From an uncultured Desulfatitalea sp. (GTDB lineage: Bacteria > Desulfobacterota > Desulfobacteria > Desulfobacterales > Desulfosarcinaceae), in contig CALMNL010000005.1 in the NCBI GenBank assembly GCA_937868765.1, positions 248,001 to 312,000 of the forward strand: a stretch of DNA of 64,000 nucleotides, read 5' to 3'. Numbering within the stretch: position 1 is the first letter of the stretch; each line of letters begins with the position of its first letter. Under the pieces are notes generated by a model. The model worked only from the letters and a program-made list of their open reading frames with translations. It was not told the origin of the DNA and ran no database searches. Positions 1-6,699 of the stretch are shown here, in pieces. The translations under genes and the position numbers were made by a program.

Positions 1-1
1 T

Positions 2-241
2 ATCTACACCTCCGGGACAACTCTCTCCGTTGAGGACCCGCGACTAATTGCTTGGCTGACTGAAGCCGCCCTCCATGCCCGCGCCAATGACTCGGCCCCA
101 CTCAGGGACCTTCTTGACAGCCCGAGCTTCTTCCCTTTCCGCATCAAATCTATTCACGCTGAGAGCATTAGAGCTGTTTCCCATAGGCTGGATATTCTCC
201 GCCACGGTATGGATGATGATCTCATAATGCTCCGTAAATGA
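2..241 (+). CDS. C-terminal end of an unrecognised cargo gene (partial)
   Basis: An open frame enters from the left edge and runs 79 codons to a TGA; no start is in the window. The tail is mixed charged and hydrophobic (it begins IYTSGTTLSVEDPRL and ends DDDLIMLRK) with no membrane segment. I do not recognise the family. It is transcribed towards the leftward core genes of the integrated element, so it is most likely cargo, a position where P4-like elements often carry defence or accessory genes (inference). A minus-strand ORF covering 44-265 is its shadow: the plus frame is open over the whole stretch and has the more natural composition. Confidence 0.5.
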   Translation: MYTSGTTLSVEDPRLIAWLTEAALHARANDSAPLRDLLDSPSFFPFRIKSIHAESIRAVSHRLDILRHGMDDDLIMLRK

Positions 242-271
242 ATGGCATAAATGAGTTAAGTGCAATCAATT

Positions 272-287
272 GCAATTTGCAAATTGC
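272..287. repeat. 16-bp perfect palindrome between convergent genes
   Basis: GCAATTTGCAAATTGC reads the same on both strands. A related imperfect palindrome, GCAATCAATTGC, overlaps its left side at 262-273. They lie between the end of the left cargo gene and the end of the leftward gene at 318-941. There is no T-run, so a protein-binding site is as likely as a transcription end. Confidence 0.4.
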
Positions 288-317
288 GAAATATTGGTGC
301 GATTACACAACTCGTAA

Positions 318-941
318 TTACTCAAACTCATTGATATCAGCTTTGGCCAAAATGCCTAAAGCCTTTTGAGTCGCGATTGCGATTTGTCGCTGCTTCTCGA
401 TATCTGCAAGAAATTCTTGAACGTGGGTATCCGGTTCGAAATCCTCATTGTTATTATAACTAACTGTATTTTTAGATAAATTAATCAATCCAGCTTTTAT
501 TTGAAATTCCCCGACCGATACATAAATCCTCCAGAGCAGCTTCAACTCTCTTGTTACCTCTGTCAGTAGATCATCCTTTTCTTCTTCAATGAGCAAACAT
601 TTTTTCAGTCGGGCCTGTTGAATGGCAATCAAGTTGCTCAACGCCGATGCAATGTTACGCTGTTCAGAAAAAGCCCTATCCGCTTTTGCAACGTTGGTTG
701 CAAACTTCAATTCTTGAAGACGCTTAATTTTAGGCATGATCGTCTCGTGCTGGAAGTTTCTAATATTTGCTGCAAGCGACTCCAATTTAATCTCTTTATA
801 GTACCCTTCTGATTGAAGCAGTTTCGCCAAAGCTCTTGATGACATTCCACGGATGATCTGGTGTTCGAACTCATAGTATCTTGGAAGCCCGAGCTCTTCC
901 ATAAAGGAATTGTATTTCTTGAGTTTGATAGTCACAGCCAT
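318..941 (-). CDS. Unknown coiled-coil-rich protein of the integrated element
   Basis: A 207-residue soluble protein beginning MAVTIKLKKYNSF. I chose the ATG at 941 because GGGAG sits 7 bases upstream; the longer in-frame start at 1028 has no good ribosome site. The N-terminal part contains a possible helix-turn-helix-like stretch (SSRALAKLLQ) and the middle (about residues 90-150) is helical, charged and coiled-coil-like. No family is recognised. It is the last gene of the leftward replication block (AlpA, primase, helicase) but is separated from the helicase by about 300 bases with a strong hairpin, so it may have its own transcript. Codon use is AT-rich like the rest of the element. Confidence 0.6.
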   Translation of the reverse strand: MAVTIKLKKYNSFMEELGLPRYYEFEHQIIRGMSSRALAKLLQSEGYYKEIKLESLAANIRNFQHETIMPKIKRLQELKFATNVAKADRAFSEQRNIASALSNLIAIQQARLKKCLLIEEEKDDLLTEVTRELKLLWRIYVSVGEFQIKAGLINLSKNTVSYNNNEDFEPDTHVQEFLADIEKQRQIAIATQKALGILAKADINEFE

Positions 942-1065
942 GTAATCACTCCCAGCGCTAATAGATTTTGAATAACTTGCTGTTTCTACGGCGAATCTAA
1001 TATCCAATAGCCAAAGAGCGAAGGCCATTCTTGTATTGGACCTACGCCCATTGAGTTGCGTTTGT

Positions 1066-1102
1066 TGATTGATATCCCCCCTAAAGGGGGGGATATATCA
1101 AC
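1066..1102. terminator. Strong GC hairpin downstream of the helicase gene
   Basis: ATATCCCCCC and GGGGGGATAT form a perfect 10-bp stem with a 5-base loop, extended by TTGAT/ATCAA flanks. It lies 135 bases past the stop of the RepA-like gene and upstream of the leftward gene at 318-941. No T-run follows on either strand, so it could instead be an operator or a recognition site of the element (a G-run/C-run palindrome in AT-rich DNA is conspicuous). Confidence 0.4.
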
Positions 1103-1236
1103 TTCGGCATGGTTGATGTTATTAGTTGAGGGGCAACCTTACGGATCAATATAATATTATGAGATTTTTTCTCTTTGGTTGCTATAATGGGTTTCGATTC
1201 AACTCCTCTGGTTAGAGTTGACCCTCAACCGTCAGT
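1103..1236. other. Noncoding stretch between helicase gene and hairpin
   Basis: Together with the hairpin this makes about 295 bases without a gene (942-1236). It is AT-rich (for example ATAATATTATGAG near 1150) and could hold a promoter for the leftward gene at 318-941, but I see no convincing -35/-10 pair. Confidence 0.3.
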
Positions 1237-2313
1237 TTACAGTTTTGAGAAAATATTGGTCACGTGGGACTTCCCTTGGGATGTGAGCTGCAAGGTATCC
1301 TTTGTAACAAATCCCAAATCTTCCAGCTTCTGTAATTCTTTGGAGACTGTTCCTTTGTTAATTTTCAAGTCTTCCACTATGCTTTTTTGGTTATTATAAT
1401 GCTTCTCGTTCAATGCTAATAAGATTTTTAATTGATTCGTATGTGGGACGTTGGAAGTGCTACTAATAAATTCGAGCCCAGATCCGGTCTCAATCAATAT
1501 GGAAATTGGTGAAAAAGGTATGGGCTTATCACCACGGCATTTTGTGAAAACCATTTGAAAAGCTGTGCTGTCATCGTGTTCTTCCTTTTTCTTCAGATCG
1601 ATAATGTAATCCATAATGTCCTCAATCCTGCTTGCTCCTCGGACCATCCCATTTTTGCCATCATGATGAACAACTACGATAGCAATACCCTTGTGACGGA
1701 GGTCCCTGAACCAACTAATCTGTTTGTCGAGGTCCGAGTTTGCATTTTCATCGCATCCGAATCTCAAACTGCTAAGGTTATCGAAAATTATTACTTCGGG
1801 CAAAATTTCGTTGATGAGTTCGTTAACCCTTTCCTGGCACGATAGTTCATTGATATTCAATGAGATATCATTTTTTGATAATAATTCCGACGAGAGCAGG
1901 TAAAGGTTTTCAGGGATACAGTCTCCGGCAAGCGCTCCAATACGAAACTGCAGATCATACAATCGCATTTCGCCGTCAATTAATAGCACCTTACCTTTGT
2001 GGGGGACATCGTACTCCATAAATGGCATCCCCATCGACACGGATACCGCCAGCTGCTGAACGAACCATGACTTTCCAATTCCTCTTTTCGCAGTCACCAA
2101 TACAATTGATCCGCTGGTTAAAAAGGGGGCAATCCAAATTATTGGTTGTTCTGCCTTATACTTTGCTATCTCTTCACCCTTTAATACCAGAGTCGCCAAA
2201 CTCATAGGCTCATGGTCGTTCTTAATTTTTACATTCAAGTCAGAATCAGGAATGTCGCTGGAATTAAGCGGTTTTGCGTTCAATAAAGCTTTATTAAAGA
2301 GAGGTGTGGGCAT
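1237..2313 (-). CDS. RepA-like AAA ATPase / DnaB-type replicative helicase
   Basis: A 358-residue RecA-fold hexameric helicase of the RepA/AAA_25 type, expected to unwind the element's origin during excision-replication. Walker A is KRGIGKS at residues 76-82; Walker B is VIIFD ending at Asp178; a catalytic Glu sits in LIDGEMR near residue 114. The C-terminal 60 residues look like a winged helix (INKGTVSKELQKLEDLG), probably for DNA binding. The ATG at 2313 is preceded by GGGAGG; an in-frame GTG at 2319 is less likely. The start lies inside the end of the primase gene (20-base overlap), so the two are translationally coupled. In phage P4 primase and helicase are one protein; here they are split into two genes. 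Confidence 0.85.
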   Translation of the reverse strand: MPTPLFNKALLNAKPLNSSDIPDSDLNVKIKNDHEPMSLATLVLKGEEIAKYKAEQPIIWIAPFLTSGSIVLVTAKRGIGKSWFVQQLAVSVSMGMPFMEYDVPHKGKVLLIDGEMRLYDLQFRIGALAGDCIPENLYLLSSELLSKNDISLNINELSCQERVNELINEILPEVIIFDNLSSLRFGCDENANSDLDKQISWFRDLRHKGIAIVVVHHDGKNGMVRGASRIEDIMDYIIDLKKKEEHDDSTAFQMVFTKCRGDKPIPFSPISILIETGSGLEFISSTSNVPHTNQLKILLALNEKHYNNQKSIVEDLKINKGTVSKELQKLEDLGFVTKDTLQLTSQGKSHVTNIFSKL

Positions 2314-3403
2314 TTGCACCTCCCAAGGAGTTCAGCTCATCCAGCCAATCGACCCCTTTCCCCCCTTCCGGTATTGGAATTGAAGGTTTTAGCAACCGAA
2401 CTATCTTGCCTTCGCGTATAAGCCTATTTGCTAATTTAAAAGCCGCCTTCTCCCCTGTTTTCGAGCGATCCGAATCAAACCATATTGAAACCCCTTTGAC
2501 CGTTTCTGGAACGAATAGGTTGCCCATACCAGTTGCGGTTGCTGTGGCCCAAACAGGGAGCCCTGCCCCCTCATGCACCGCCAGGGCCGTTTCGATACCT
2601 TCGGCCACCGCAAGTGTTTCAGTGGCTGGAAATAGTTTTATAGATGCCCCAGCAGTTGAACCGTGACTTATGCTCAGCATCATTTTCGGTGTTATTACGG
2701 GCGCTTTTAGGCCCTGGCCGGTTATATATGTGCGATGCAGTCCTACTATTTCACCTGATATATCAGTGATAAGAGCAACCAAGGCTGGAAAAGAGCAAGG
2801 GATTACACCCTGGTAGTACAAGTTTGGATGAAAAAACAAATGCGATGGAACTTCCTGCAACGACAATCCTCGATTTTTCAAATAATCAAGAGCTGGAGCT
2901 GATTCAACGGCGCTAAGTGGGATTAATTCATCTAAAATGCGTTGAACCATGATTGTACGAAAATTTTCAGAAGTGTCTGAGTAATGATTTGTCAACACCT
3001 CAGAATTTAACTCAGGCAACAGCTCGATATTCTCTAAACATTGTTCTAATTGGTTCAGTGTTTCATTGAGTTTCCAATCGTTGCTCCATTGGAGGACATC
3101 AATCCCATCCGGCATGGCACCACATGTATTGCAGACCACTCCACCAGTGTCATCAAAGTCCGCAAACGTTCTAAGGCCATCTTTGCCACCGTGAACAGGA
3201 CAAGGGACGTGATGAGAATGGTGTGTAATTGCATTTTGAAGCTCTGGGGCCAAGTGACTGATAATTTTTCGCCAATGTCCCTTGCATTGCTGTTTAATAG
3301 CTTGAATTTTATCACAATAAGAATTATTATTGTGTGCATGCAGATATCCTGAGGACTCACTCGCTGTAGGCCCAGCGGTGAGTCCTTTTTTTTTGTATGC
3401 CAT
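2294..3403 (-). CDS. P4-type primase with zinc ribbon and TOPRIM domain
   Basis: A 369-residue primase that should make RNA primers for element replication. A zinc ribbon is visible at Cys68, His71, Cys91 and Cys94 (CPVH, CNTC). The TOPRIM domain spans about residues 260-345: AEGIETALA with the catalytic Glu271, and the metal-binding FDSD at 309-312. There is no helicase domain; that function is the next gene. The ATG has AAAGGAGGG 6 bases upstream. It starts one base after the AlpA stop and overlaps the helicase start, so alpA-primase-helicase is one operon. The arrangement is typical of P4-like satellites and integrative islands. Confidence 0.85.
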   Translation of the reverse strand: MAYKKKGLTAGPTASESSGYLHAHNNNSYCDKIQAIKQQCKGHWRKIISHLAPELQNAITHHSHHVPCPVHGGKDGLRTFADFDDTGGVVCNTCGAMPDGIDVLQWSNDWKLNETLNQLEQCLENIELLPELNSEVLTNHYSDTSENFRTIMVQRILDELIPLSAVESAPALDYLKNRGLSLQEVPSHLFFHPNLYYQGVIPCSFPALVALITDISGEIVGLHRTYITGQGLKAPVITPKMMLSISHGSTAGASIKLFPATETLAVAEGIETALAVHEGAGLPVWATATATGMGNLFVPETVKGVSIWFDSDRSKTGEKAAFKLANRLIREGKIVRLLKPSIPIPEGGKGVDWLDELNSLGGANAHTSL

Positions 3404-3404
3404 A

Positions 3405-3611
3405 TCAGCCCTCCTTTCTTCCCAGACTTTTTAAGTCAGAATCGGACCAGCAAGGAATCTTATCACCAAAATAGGTCGGTTTTGGGTATCTTCCGCTCTT
3501 TACACCCGCCCACCAAGTGCTTTTGGAAACCGGGATACGTTCCAGAACTTGTTTAGTTCTGTACCAATGCTCAATGTCTTGCCTCGTTTCCTCCATCTTT
3601 TTGACCGTCAT
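3405..3611 (-). CDS. AlpA-family regulator / excisionase
   Basis: A 68-residue MerR/Xis-like winged-helix protein of the AlpA family. The diagnostic stretch is TKQVLERIPVSKSTWW followed by FPKPTYFGDK-like residues (here YPKPTYFGDKIPCW) and a C-terminal SDLKSL helix. AlpA proteins activate the integrase or the replication operon and promote excision. I chose the ATG at 3611 because GGAGG lies 5 bases upstream; the longer frame up to 3662 adds a Cys-rich, non-homologous N-terminus. It is the first gene of the replication operon and is preceded by a structured leader with a terminator-like hairpin. Confidence 0.8.
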   Translation of the reverse strand: MTVKKMEETRQDIEHWYRTKQVLERIPVSKSTWWAGVKSGRYPKPTYFGDKIPCWSDSDLKSLGRKEG

Positions 3612-3647
3612 GCTACCTCCAGAATTTTGGCAGCAACAAAAAGAAAA

Positions 3648-3701
3648 AGCCCGTGCTGACACACCACAACCGTCTCAGTCATGGTGCATACAGCACAGGC
3701 T
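3648..3701 (-). ncRNA. Leader hairpin upstream of alpA, terminator-like (possible C4/CI-type antisense RNA)
   Basis: On the minus strand AGCCTGTGCTG pairs with CAGCACGGGCT (11 bp, one G-T pair) around a 32-base loop and is followed at once by TTTTTCTTTTT, so it looks like an intrinsic terminator 35 bases before the alpA start. In phages P1, P7 and P4 the operon controlling lysogeny is regulated by a short leader RNA (C4/CI) released ahead of such a terminator. The position fits that model, but I could not demonstrate the internal antisense pairing, so the RNA identity is inference. Confidence 0.45.
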
Positions 3702-3816
3702 TTACGAGTTGGTCCGATAAGCCGGGTTCGTTCCTGTTGCTATATTATTTGAATATCAAGCCCCATAGGCCACCACTTTTGTATCTCTTGGGTCGGGTGG
3801 AGCTTGAGCAAATCAC

Positions 3817-4182
3817 TTATTTGGTTTTCACTTCAAAAAAATCTAATAAACCATTTCGGTAGTGAAGCCTGATCCTGCCATTGAATTGAGGGTCAAGATT
3901 TTTTAGCTTAGTTGCCAAAATAGGCGATACATCATTTCTAAAAATCTTTTTCTCTTCCTTAGTCGCACCTTTATTTCTTAAGCCTCCCTGTCCTATAAAA
4001 AGATCAAAGTGGTCAGAAGACAGACGATCTTCAATTTGAAATGAAACCTTCCCTCCATGCAACAAACGCTTATTCATTGCTGGTACTCCGGCTTCTACAT
4101 AGCCGAAGTATTGCAAATTTTCCCAACATTCATTCCAAGCTATGGAGCTGAAATCTTTCTTTTTTATTTTTTGCGGTTGCAT
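3817..4182 (-). CDS. Unknown small protein of the integrated element
   Basis: A 121-residue soluble protein lying between integrase and alpA, same strand as both. It contains IAWNECWENLQYFGYVEAGVP near the N-terminus and a basic C-terminal part. No family is recognised. The start is uncertain: the ATG at 4182 (used here) and an in-frame TTG at 4224 both lack a strong ribosome site. AT-rich codon use matches the element. It ends 115 bases before the alpA leader hairpin, so its transcript may supply or stop at that hairpin. Confidence 0.55.
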   Translation of the reverse strand: MQPQKIKKKDFSSIAWNECWENLQYFGYVEAGVPAMNKRLLHGGKVSFQIEDRLSSDHFDLFIGQGGLRNKGATKEEKKIFRNDVSPILATKLKNLDPQFNGRIRLHYRNGLLDFFEVKTK

Positions 4183-4334
4183 CTTATTGTCTATTTGAGA
4201 GCCCTTAAAAAATGGAGTTGTCAAGAATATATTAAATTACAATGTGTTACGACGTCCAACTTATCCATCGTGGTCCAAGTTGTCAATCATAAAATGGCTA
4301 TAGTAATTATAATCCTTGACTATAATGATCTCCA

Positions 4335-5528
4335 TTACTTGTTTTGACAGTCAGCAGCCAGCCTATCCAAATAGTCAGCCCATTCTTGCATCATCGGCTT
4401 TCGTTCTGACAGGTATTGAGCGTAATTATATGCAGCCCTAACGCTATTTCTTTCAGCATGGGCAAGTTGCCTTTCTATGACATGCTGAGGATATCCCTGT
4501 TCATGAAGAAGTGTCGATGCCATTGCCCTGAACCTATGGCCAGTCATTTCTTCCTTGGTATATCCCAATCGCCGTAGTGCCCCCAATATCGTATTATTGC
4601 TCATCGGCCTCTTGGACGATCGCAGAGAGGGGAAAACATATTGACCGTGACCTGTAAGCGGCTCGATCTCTCGCAGAATCTGAATGGCCTGATTTGAGAG
4701 CGGCACAATGTGTGGAATACGCATTTTCATTTTTCCCGCCGGAATCTTCCATTCAGCCTGTTCGAAATTTATTTCCTGCCATTCAGCATGGCGGAGCTCA
4801 CCAGGCCGAACAAAGACCAAAGGGGCCAATTTTAAGGCGCACCTGGTAATAGGGTGACCTTCATAGTCATGAATGGCCTTGAGCAGCGCCCCGATTTTAT
4901 TGGGATCGGTAATCGTGGCCATATGTTTGAGCTTGGTCGGGGGTAATGCCCCGCGCAAATCCGCTGCTGGATCGCGTTCGGCCCTGCCGGTGGCTATGGC
5001 ATACCGAAACACCTGGCCACATATCTGCTTTACCCTATGGGCAGTCTCCAGAGCGCCTCTGTCCTCGATACGCCGAAATATTTTTAAAAGTTCAGGTGGG
5101 GAAATCTCGGCAATAGGTCGTGATCCGAGCCAGGGGAAAACGTTGTTTTCGAGTCGGCTGATGATGGTCCGTGAATGCCCTTGAGTCCAGGTGTGTTTGT
5201 TTTTCGTGAACCATTCACGCGCTATGGCTTCGAAGCTATTTGCACCCTGTTCCTTTTGAAGGTTCTTGGTTTCCTTCTTGTGTTGGGATGGGTCTATATT
5301 GTTTTGAATAAGCTGCCGAGCCTCATCACGTTTCCACCTCGCATCTTTCAAGCTCACGTCTGGGTAAATCCCAATTGCATACGTCTTGCGTTTCCCGCCG
5401 AACCGGTAATCAAAACGGAAATATTTTCCTGTTTGGTTGACCAATAGGTACATGCCTTTTTCATCTGACAGTTTGTATGGTTTGTCCTTGGGCTTGGCAT
5501 TTCGGATGGCGGTATCTGTGAGCGGCAT
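4335..5528 (-). CDS. P4-type tyrosine integrase
   Basis: A 397-residue site-specific recombinase that inserts the element at ssrA. Domains in order: N-terminal DUF4102 arm-binding domain (about 1-90, LSDEKGMYLLV), SAM-like core-binding domain (about 95-190), and catalytic domain (about 205-385). The active-site set is complete: Arg241 (RPGELR), a Lys in GKMKMR near 266, His331 and Arg334 (GHRFR), His357 (LAHAERN) and the likely nucleophile Tyr367 (RAAYN). The ATG is preceded by GAGGA at 7-8 bases. The gene points away from ssrA and starts 261 bases from its 3' end, the usual int-att geometry of this family. Confidence 0.93.
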   Translation of the reverse strand: MPLTDTAIRNAKPKDKPYKLSDEKGMYLLVNQTGKYFRFDYRFGGKRKTYAIGIYPDVSLKDARWKRDEARQLIQNNIDPSQHKKETKNLQKEQGANSFEAIAREWFTKNKHTWTQGHSRTIISRLENNVFPWLGSRPIAEISPPELLKIFRRIEDRGALETAHRVKQICGQVFRYAIATGRAERDPAADLRGALPPTKLKHMATITDPNKIGALLKAIHDYEGHPITRCALKLAPLVFVRPGELRHAEWQEINFEQAEWKIPAGKMKMRIPHIVPLSNQAIQILREIEPLTGHGQYVFPSLRSSKRPMSNNTILGALRRLGYTKEEMTGHRFRAMASTLLHEQGYPQHVIERQLAHAERNSVRAAYNYAQYLSERKPMMQEWADYLDRLAADCQNK

Positions 5529-5539
5529 AGGTCATTCCT

Positions 5540-5688
5540 CGACGGTATCATTGACGGTAGCTCTAATTATGATCCCGATTCAAATGCCGCTTTAAACCCG
5601 CTCTGAAGATTCTGGGAGGGCCTTTTTACGGTATCTCAACCGGGCATTCCTGCCTGTACCGTCAAAAATACCGTCATAAATGACGGGA
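5540..5688. repeat. Array of TACCGTCA-type octamers between integrase and ssrA
   Basis: TACCGTCA occurs at 5657-5664 and 5669-5676; its complement appears as TGACGGTA at 5552-5559, as CGACGGTA at 5540-5547, as TTACGGTA at 5635-5642 and as TGACGGGA at 5681-5688. Six copies within 150 bases next to the att end are best read as arm-type sites for the integrase N-terminal domain or for AlpA (inference). Confidence 0.5.
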
Positions 5689-5728
5689 TGTCAATAGATT
5701 CTATCGGACCAAACTGGACATCAATACG

Positions 5729-5760
5729 CCAAAAAGCTATATGGTGTATAGTCTTTTTGG
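5729..5760 (-). terminator. Hairpin downstream of ssrA
   Basis: CCAAAAAGCTAT and ATAGTCTTTTTGG pair with a one-base bulge. Read on the minus strand it lies 30 bases after the ssrA 3' end and ends in CTTTTTGG, so it may terminate ssrA transcription. It is bracketed by near direct repeats GGACCAAACTGG (5706) and GGACCAAGTTGG (5759). It belongs to the element side of the junction, so termination would be supplied by the element. Confidence 0.35.
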
Positions 5761-5789
5761 ACCAAGTTGGATTGGGTAGGATGGTGATT

Positions 5790-5822
5790 TGGTGGAGGCG
5801 GCGGGAGTTGAACCCGCGTCCG
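5790..5822. other. Attachment-site end of the element in the ssrA 3' end
   Basis: The last bases of ssrA (T-arm and acceptor stem) are intact and the composition changes from AT-rich element DNA to high-GC chromosome here. Together with the P4-type integrase this marks one att junction. The other copy of this sequence was looked for between 1 and 5500 and not found, so the far junction lies left of the window. Confidence 0.55.
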
Positions 5823-6143
5823 AAAACATTCCGCACTGGCATCTACATACTTATCCTGTTGTTTGGTTTCGCGGGTCAGGGCTCCATCAGGCAAAAGGCC
5901 TGATCCGCTAGCCTGCTAAAATTTCGCCCAGGGCGTAACAGACACACGCCATGAACTATCCAGTAAGTCGACGCCCTCACCAAATCCACTGGAATGATAA
6001 GGCAGGACGGCAGCCGCCTAGGCGGCTACGGCGTAGTTATAATCGTCTGCGATTATATTTAGTTTCCCACCGAGTTAACGAGCCGATGAGAACTCGGTAT
6101 GCAACCAGCACTTCTTTGTCCCCGTCGAAGCCGTTTCGCCCCC
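5790..6143 (-). ncRNA. ssrA: tmRNA (transfer-messenger RNA)
   Basis: A 354-base one-piece tmRNA that rescues stalled ribosomes together with SmpB. The 5' end GGGGGCGAAACGG at 6143 is the conserved tmRNA start and pairs with the 3' CCGCCTCCACCA, whose CCA is encoded at 5790-5792. The T-loop GTTCAA-type sequence is visible in GGGTTCAACTCCCGC. The tag frame lies at 6018-6050 on the minus strand, resume codon GCA, encoding ADDYNYAVAA then TAG, so the full tag is AADDYNYAVAA. The 3' end serves as integration target of the adjacent element without loss of function. Confidence 0.95.
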
Positions 6144-6201
6144 ATTCAGGCTGCTTGCGCAGGGTGGTGCCAAGTGATTTGAAAGAGCAGGTGAACGCCC
6201 T

Positions 6202-6230
6202 AAATTAGTGAATCGAAGGGCGCTTGTCAA
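6202..6230 (-). promoter_or_regulatory. Probable sigma-70 promoter of ssrA
   Basis: On the minus strand TTGACA (6225-6230), a 17-base spacer and TAATTT (6202-6207). Transcription would begin near 6195, about 50 bases before the mature tmRNA 5' end, leaving a leader for RNase P to remove. The -35 lies just beyond the smpB stop codon. Confidence 0.6.
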
Positions 6231-6234
6231 ATGG

Positions 6235-6696
6235 CTATTTGTATTCTTTGCGCTGCCTGTCCAGATCCCGCTTCTCGTCCCGCCGCTTGATGGTCTCGCG
6301 CTTGTCGTACTTGTGCTTGCCCTTGGCCAGGGCGATCTCGAGTTTGACCTTGCTGTCGCGGAAATAGAGCCGCAGGGGGATCAGGGAGTAGCCGCGTTCG
6401 TTGATCTTGCCGTAGAGCTTGCGCAATTCATGCTTGTGCATCAGCAGTTTGCGGGCCCGTAACGGATCGTGGTTGTCGTAATAGGCGAAAGGATAGGGGC
6501 TGATGTGCATCTGCAGGATATAGAGCCCATCCTTTTTGAAACGGCCGTAGGAGTCCTTGAGGTTGGCGCGCCCCTGGCGCAGGGACTTGACCTCGGTGCC
6601 GGTGAGTACCATGCCGGCCTCGAACTTTTCCTCGACGAAATAATCGAACAGCGCCTTGCGGTTGTCGGCGATCAGTTTGATGTGTTCTTTGGCCAC
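6235..6696 (-). CDS. smpB: SsrA-binding protein SmpB
   Basis: A 153-residue small basic OB-fold protein that binds tmRNA and delivers it to stalled ribosomes. Characteristic stretches: NRKALFDYF near the start, GTEVKSLRQG at about 33-42, and the basic C-terminal tail (KRRDEKRDLDRQRKEYK) that enters the empty mRNA channel. Start is GTG, 3 bases after the ptsI stop, with GGGGG upstream. It lies between ptsI and ssrA, an adjacency of smpB and ssrA seen in many bacteria. Confidence 0.95.
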   Translation of the reverse strand: MAKEHIKLIADNRKALFDYFVEEKFEAGMVLTGTEVKSLRQGRANLKDSYGRFKKDGLYILQMHISPYPFAYYDNHDPLRARKLLMHKHELRKLYGKINERGYSLIPLRLYFRDSKVKLEIALAKGKHKYDKRETIKRRDEKRDLDRQRKEYK

Positions 6697-6699
6697 CGC

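Noticed and set aside
1-5500. Second attachment site of the element
   Set aside because: No copy of the ssrA 3' end was found in this stretch, so the element must extend left of the window.
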